NCBI GenBank assembly: GCA_015698045.1
Contig: BLAL01000005.1
Coordinates: 496,001-560,000 of the forward strand
Length of the DNA stretch: 64,000 nt
Source of the DNA: Rhizophagus clarus
Taxonomy: Eukaryota; Glomeromycota; Glomeromycetes; Glomerales; Glomeraceae
Reading direction: 5' to 3'
A program made the position numbers and the translations under genes. Under the pieces are notes generated by a model. That model was not told the DNA's origin, did not search any database, and saw only the letters and a program-made list of their open reading frames with translations. Shown in pieces: positions 59,533-64,000 of this stretch. The stretch's first letter is position 1; each line of letters opens with the position of its first letter.

Positions 59533-62500
59533 CATATCGGCGGATTTGTTTCATCATCCAAATATATTAAATTTTGTTATACAATGTATTATAAAAGTTA
59601 AAGATATGCAATATGATAATCCAAAAAAAGTGCATACAATTTTAAAAAATGCAATTTAGGACGATTTTAATTTTGGCCAGAATTAACATAATTTTGGCTA
59701 GATTTAATATACCGTAACTGGTAATATAATAGTAATGATATTTAGTCAAACAAAAAAGAAAAAAACTTTAACATTACAATCTATAAAATCTATAATTATA
59801 AAGACAATTTCACATTTAATAATTTGTTGAATAATAATTAATATCACTATAAAAGAAAATTGTATGAAAGAAACTATATTTTAATCAAAAGAAAAAAAAT
59901 TACACTACAATGTATATATGATTTTATAAAAAAATTGAACCACAATTACACAATTTTAACTGTAATATTAATGCTATAGTTCTGTACTAATTGCAAATGC
60001 ACTGCAATATATAAGAATGGAAAATACAGTAAGAAAGGATGATAGAAGAATAAAGGAAAGAAGAGATAAATAAAAAGGGATGAAGGGAAGCAAAAATAAT
60101 TAAAGAGAAATGAAGAAGGAACAAAAAAGATAAAGGATAGTGAAAAGGAATGAATGAAACAAAAAAAGAATAAAATAAATGAAAAACAAAAGGAAAATGA
60201 AAAGGAATAAAGAGAATAAAAAAAAATAAAAAAAATAAAGATGGAATTAAAAGAAATGAAAGAAATAAATAGCGAATGAAAAAAAAACAGGGGGAATAAA
60301 ACAGAATGAAAGGAAGCAAAGGAGAAATGAAAATCAATAAAGGAAATGAAAAAAAGCAACAAAAGTAGCCAAAGAATAATGAGAGAAATGAAAAAAAGCA
60401 ATGAAAGAAATCAATGATCAATGAAAGAAACCAAAAAGGCAATGAAAAAAACAATGACAAAAGAAACAAAAGATCAATGAAAGGAATAACAAAGGAAATC
60501 ACAAAAGATTAATGAAAAAACTATGGAAAGAAATGAAAGGAACAATGAAAAAAAGAAACAAAGAAACCACAAAAATAAGAGAAATAAAAAAATGAAAAAA
60601 AAGCCAGAATACTCACCCATAGAAAAAAGAAAAAGAAAACGGTTAATATCATCTTAAAAGAAAAATAAAATAACAAGAGAAAGAGACGTAAAAGACTTAC
60701 TTGAATTTTTACTCAAATGATACACATCTAAAAAAAACAGAAAGTTTAGTAAAAGAACAAGGGAAAGAATGAAAAGAAAACAAAAAAAAGAATTAAAACT
60801 CACCTTGAATTTCCACTGAAATGAAATTAAAAATAATCACGCCTAAAAAAAAGAACAAGTTAATAAGAGAGAAAGAACAAAGAATAAAAGCAAAAAAAAA
60901 AACTTATTTGTTACAGCACTTAATCCCAAAGCTAAAGATGATGCCGTTAACTAAAGAATTAAAAAAAAATGATTTTTTTATTTTAAACAAAAATGTTAAA
61001 AAAAAAAGATGATTATTTTATTTTAAAAAAAAATGTTAAAAAAAAAAAAAGATTTTTTATTTTAAAAAAAAATGTTAAAAAAAAAGGATTATTTATTTTA
61101 AAAAAAAAATGTTAAAAAAAAAAATGATTTTTTATTTTTAAAAAAAAAATTTCCTTCCGCTATAGTAGTTTAAGCCTGAACAAAATTACTAACGTTAATT
61201 ATCTATAACATAAAAGGTAATATTGCTTACTATTTACGATAAGCTTATCTCATGAGTTAATATAAAAAAGGGATAAATGCAGTTTTTTGAACTGGTATAA
61301 TTGGTATTATGATCTGATTATTTGGGTAAACAAATGATAAATGCATAAAAAAAAATATAGCGCATCTGGGTTTTGGCAGTTTTTTCATCAATAATAAATT
61401 CAATACTATAATGAATTATTCGGTATAAAGACCCCATATGTGACTTGCTGATCTAATCAGATAATCCAAATATCTGATCTTGAAAAAAAAATTTTTTTTT
61501 TTGTGATGTTGCCAGACGAAAAGCATCACTGGACTATTGGAATTAAGGTAAGGGAGGGTTGGAGTGGTATTTTTCAGTTTTTTTTTTATTTAATTAATTA
61601 TTTTTTTTTTCTTTTTTGTAGTGTTACCAGACAAAAAACACGTTTAGACTATTGGAATTAAGGTAAAGGAAGGTTGGGATGGTGTTTTCCAGTTTTTTTT
61701 TATTTAATTAATTATTCTTTTTTTCTTTTTTTTTGTAGTATTGTCAGACGAAAAGCATAACCAGACTATTGGAATTAAGGTAAGGGAGGGTTAGGGTGGT
61801 GTTTTTCAGTTTTTTTTTTATTTAATTAATTAATTATTTTTTTTTTTTTTTTGTAGTGTTGCCAGACAAAAAGCATGACCAGACTATTGGAATTAAGGCA
61901 AGGGAGGATTGGAGAGATGTTTTTCGTAATTTTTTTTATTTAATTAATTAATTATTTTTTTTTTTCTTTTTCATAGTTTTGCTAGATGAAAAGCATGACC
62001 AGACTATTGGAATTAAGGTAAGGGAGGGTTGGAGTGATGTTTTTCGTTAGTTTTTTTATTTAATTAATTAATTAGTAATTATTTTTTTCTTTTTTGTAGT
62101 GTTACCAGATGAAAAGCATAATCAGACTATTGGAATTAAATAAGGTAAGGGAGTGTTGGATGGTGTTTTTCGTTAGTTTTTTTATTTAATTAATTAATTA
62201 GTAATTTTTTTTCTTTTTTGTAGTGTTACTGGACAAAAAGCATGACCAGACTATTGGAATTAAGGTAAGGGAGGGTTGGGATAAATTTTTTTGTTGTTTT
62301 TTTTTTAATTAATTAATTAATTAATTAGTAATTTTTTTTTCTTTTTTGTAGTATTGCGAAGCATGATCAGACTTTTGGAATTAAGGACAATTGAGGTTAA
62401 GAGTATATGATCAAAGAGATTACGGCATTCACAAGGCTTTGTGACAATGATCATCTATCTAAAAGGCAAAGTTTTTGTACTGGTGGATTTAAATATCACA

Positions 62501-63067
62501 AAATTTCAATGTTAGTTAAGTAATTTCCCTAAGAGGAGTCTGCATGAGTTTTAAAATTATTGTTAGTTTTAAAATCATCATTGGTAAATGATATAAAGGA
62601 AGATTCTTTGTCTCCATATTTTAAAAACAAAATTTTTAAAATTAAAAATTAATAAAAGATAATGAAAATTTTGGTTATTTCTTTATTTTCAAAATTCTTT
62701 AAATATTATAGTAAATTCATACAAAACCTGGTTATTCTTACTGCCTTATTTAATTATTTTACATCATGAAAAAGCTTTTGGAGAATAAATAATACTATTA
62801 ACAACTGCAAATAACTACTATTATATTCACAAAACTTTTATTTGCAACTGGTGTAAAAAGTGATGGGTTCTTAAAATAGTTGATGGGTTATAAAAAGTCA
62901 TTATTACTTTAATTTTTAAGCACTAGTTGTAAAAAATTTTTTTATTTTCTGATTATTCTACATAAAATTGATAAGATGAATGAGTAACACCATCGTATTT
63001 TGCACTGTTTACTAATTTTTTATTAAAAATTCTTAATTTAAGCTAATTTCAAGGATCAGCGCATATG
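59533..63067. mobile_element. E3 copy 2: 3.5-kb element inserted in the MULE pseudogene
   Basis: Same orientation and end sequences as copy 1 (CATATCGGCGGATTTG at the left, AGCGCATATG at the right). It has the same layout: purine-rich left half with minus-strand segments (60020-60950), poly-A/TTTTATTT minisatellite (60960-61145), central GATAAGCTTATC palindrome (61238-61249) and a shorter cassette array. It is more decayed than copy 1. No transposase and no clear target duplication. Confidence 0.75.
61507..62390 (+). repeat. array of 8 splice-cassette units (E3 copy 2)
   Basis: Core starts near 61507, 61622, 61739, 61857, 61977, 62100, 62224 and 62352. Acceptors are TTTTTTGTAG in six units; unit 1 has TGTGA instead of GTAG and unit 5 has CATAG. 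Donors are mostly GTAAGGGAGG; unit 4 has GCAAGG. The last core has an internal deletion. The second CpG of the core is TG or CA in nearly all units. Confidence 0.85.
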
Positions 63068-63480
63068 ATGTAGTTATTAATAAATAAATTAAAAGTCATA
63101 AATAATATAAAATTAATTACCTGCTGAATAATATTTTTATTATCCTGTAATACTATTCTATAAAAAAGACTCTTTAGCATTTGTTTTCATTGTAAAACTA
63201 ATGAATTTGATGTAAGAAATCTTTTACAAACATCTTCAATATCTTTAAAAATAGTATTAGTAACATAAGGAAGGCCTGTTAAAGGATTCATGTTATGAAA
63301 TTCTTGTAATTTTGCATATTTGACTTCATCTTTCAGCCGCAATTCAATTCCTGTATGAAGTTAATATAATAAACTTCCTGAATTTGCTTCTAGTTTTATA
63401 ACTTGATTCATACTTTTAACTTGTTGTATAAAATAAGTATTTGCTGAAAAAATGCATTTGGTAAATACATATGTTCAACA

Positions 63481-64000
63481 TTCTTTTGTTAAATATAATA
63501 TACATTTATAATAACTTTAAACTTCTGAATATTTGTTTATTAATTCCAGCTAATGGATATTAAAGTCATTAATTATAAGTGAATTATGTATAGCATAAAA
63601 ATTTGTAATAAAAGAATCCTATTTGTTGCAAAGCTTCTTTTTAAATTTTTTAACCAAATTTTGCCAATTATAAAAAACACAATATTATACAATTGTATTA
63701 GAATATTGATTTGCTATTGCAACCTGCAGGCAGAATTAAAGTTGCTTGCTAAAACTCAATTAGCCAATGTCAAAATATTGAAACTTAAAATACATTAAAA
63801 TACTGAAATGCCAAAATAGTTTTAACACATCAAAATTGTCAAAATGTTAAACTAGTTTTGACATGTTGAAACTGCTGAAACTAAATATCACAATATTTTG
63901 CAACAGGTTTCATTCATTATAATAAAATTAAAAAATAAGAAATGTTTCACAATGTTTTTTATTAAATAATTGAAAATCTGTTGCAAAATAGTTTTTTTTT
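63481..64000. other. AT-rich end of window
   Basis: Probably contains more 5' remnants of the MULE-like gene on the minus strand, but I could not recognise them. The last 150 bases have repeated phrases such as TTTTGACATGTTGAAAC. Confidence 0.35.

Larger units (their letters stand above)
58374..63480 (-). pseudogene. MULE-type transposase with SWIM/zinc-knuckle remnants, split by E3 copy 2
   Basis: Coding fragments on the minus strand form one collinear gene. At 63490-63085: SANTYFIQQVKSMNQVIKLE, then LHTGIELRLKDEVKYAKLQE, then GLPYVTNTIFKDIEDVCKRF. After an interruption, at 59510-58960: LQTLLDMTLKDCFESFVNEI, then KVKHFQTTTNHSQFIVLLSD, then NIKLIPLCWYSKEGFKLINE, then FQVLENIHEQNIYIQPVKGL. 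At 58559-58374: a zinc-knuckle-like CSLYKSWYHDLRNC whose second Cys is Tyr. Stops and frameshifts are frequent. This order (transposase C-terminal half, SWIM region, zinc knuckle) matches FAR1/MULE transposases. E3 copy 2 (59533-63067) sits between a GTAATT donor-like site and a TTCAG acceptor-like site, that is in an apparent intron. Confidence 0.6.

Overview
The window looks like nuclear DNA of a fungus, most likely an arbuscular mycorrhizal Glomeromycotina species close to Rhizophagus. This is inference. It rests on very AT-rich DNA with long homopolymers, many short GT-AG introns, conserved eukaryotic genes (LARP1 with a DM15 region, a Scs7/FA2H-type sphingolipid hydroxylase, a CBM48 protein), a tandem VIT-vWA gene family, and a second half made almost entirely of decayed transposons. 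No database search was possible.

Left half (1-33 kb) is gene-bearing. Three tandem VIT-vWA paralogues lie on the minus strand. Copy A (1-1545, cut by the window edge) is broken by a nonsense codon, a frameshift and a changed MIDAS residue. Copies B (8292-11953) and C (13080-16413) have matching exon patterns and a C-terminal helical domain resembling that of PARP4/VWA5-type proteins; B carries nucleoporin-like FG repeats in its linker. A 3.55-kb Tc1 element with TA duplications separates A from B, and small MITEs lie around C. Next come a tail-anchored CBM48 protein with 24-residue acidic repeats (17815-20991, minus), a small coding remnant (24017-24342, minus), a fatty-acid 2-hydroxylase (24824-25990, minus) and a 15-exon LARP1 homologue (28554-32847, plus).

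Right half (34-64 kb) is transposon territory with no intact gene. I could delimit three poly(A)-tailed retrocopies with 15-17 bp target-site duplications (39841-41662, 52894-53390, 55769-57835); two near-identical 1.54-kb inverted-terminal-repeat elements in opposite orientation, each with a perfect 9-bp duplication (46741-48280, 53480-55016); a 908-bp hAT-like element with an 8-bp duplication (49596-50503); a pogo-like MITE (52287-52484); a decayed MULE/SWIM transposase gene (58374-63480); and two copies of a 3.5-4.9 kb element here called E3 (41734-46642, 59533-63067), the second inserted in an apparent intron of the MULE pseudogene.

The most unusual observation is that three elements unrelated in sequence (E1, E2, E3) all carry very short exon-like segments bracketed by strong splice signals and read on the pyrimidine-rich strand. 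E3 carries a tandem array of 16 (copy 1) or 8 (copy 2) cassettes, each a 41-nt 'exon' between a poly-pyrimidine/TAG acceptor and a GTAAG donor followed by G-runs, separated by about 70-80 nt 'introns'. Variation among units is concentrated at CpG sites, as expected from methylation and deamination.
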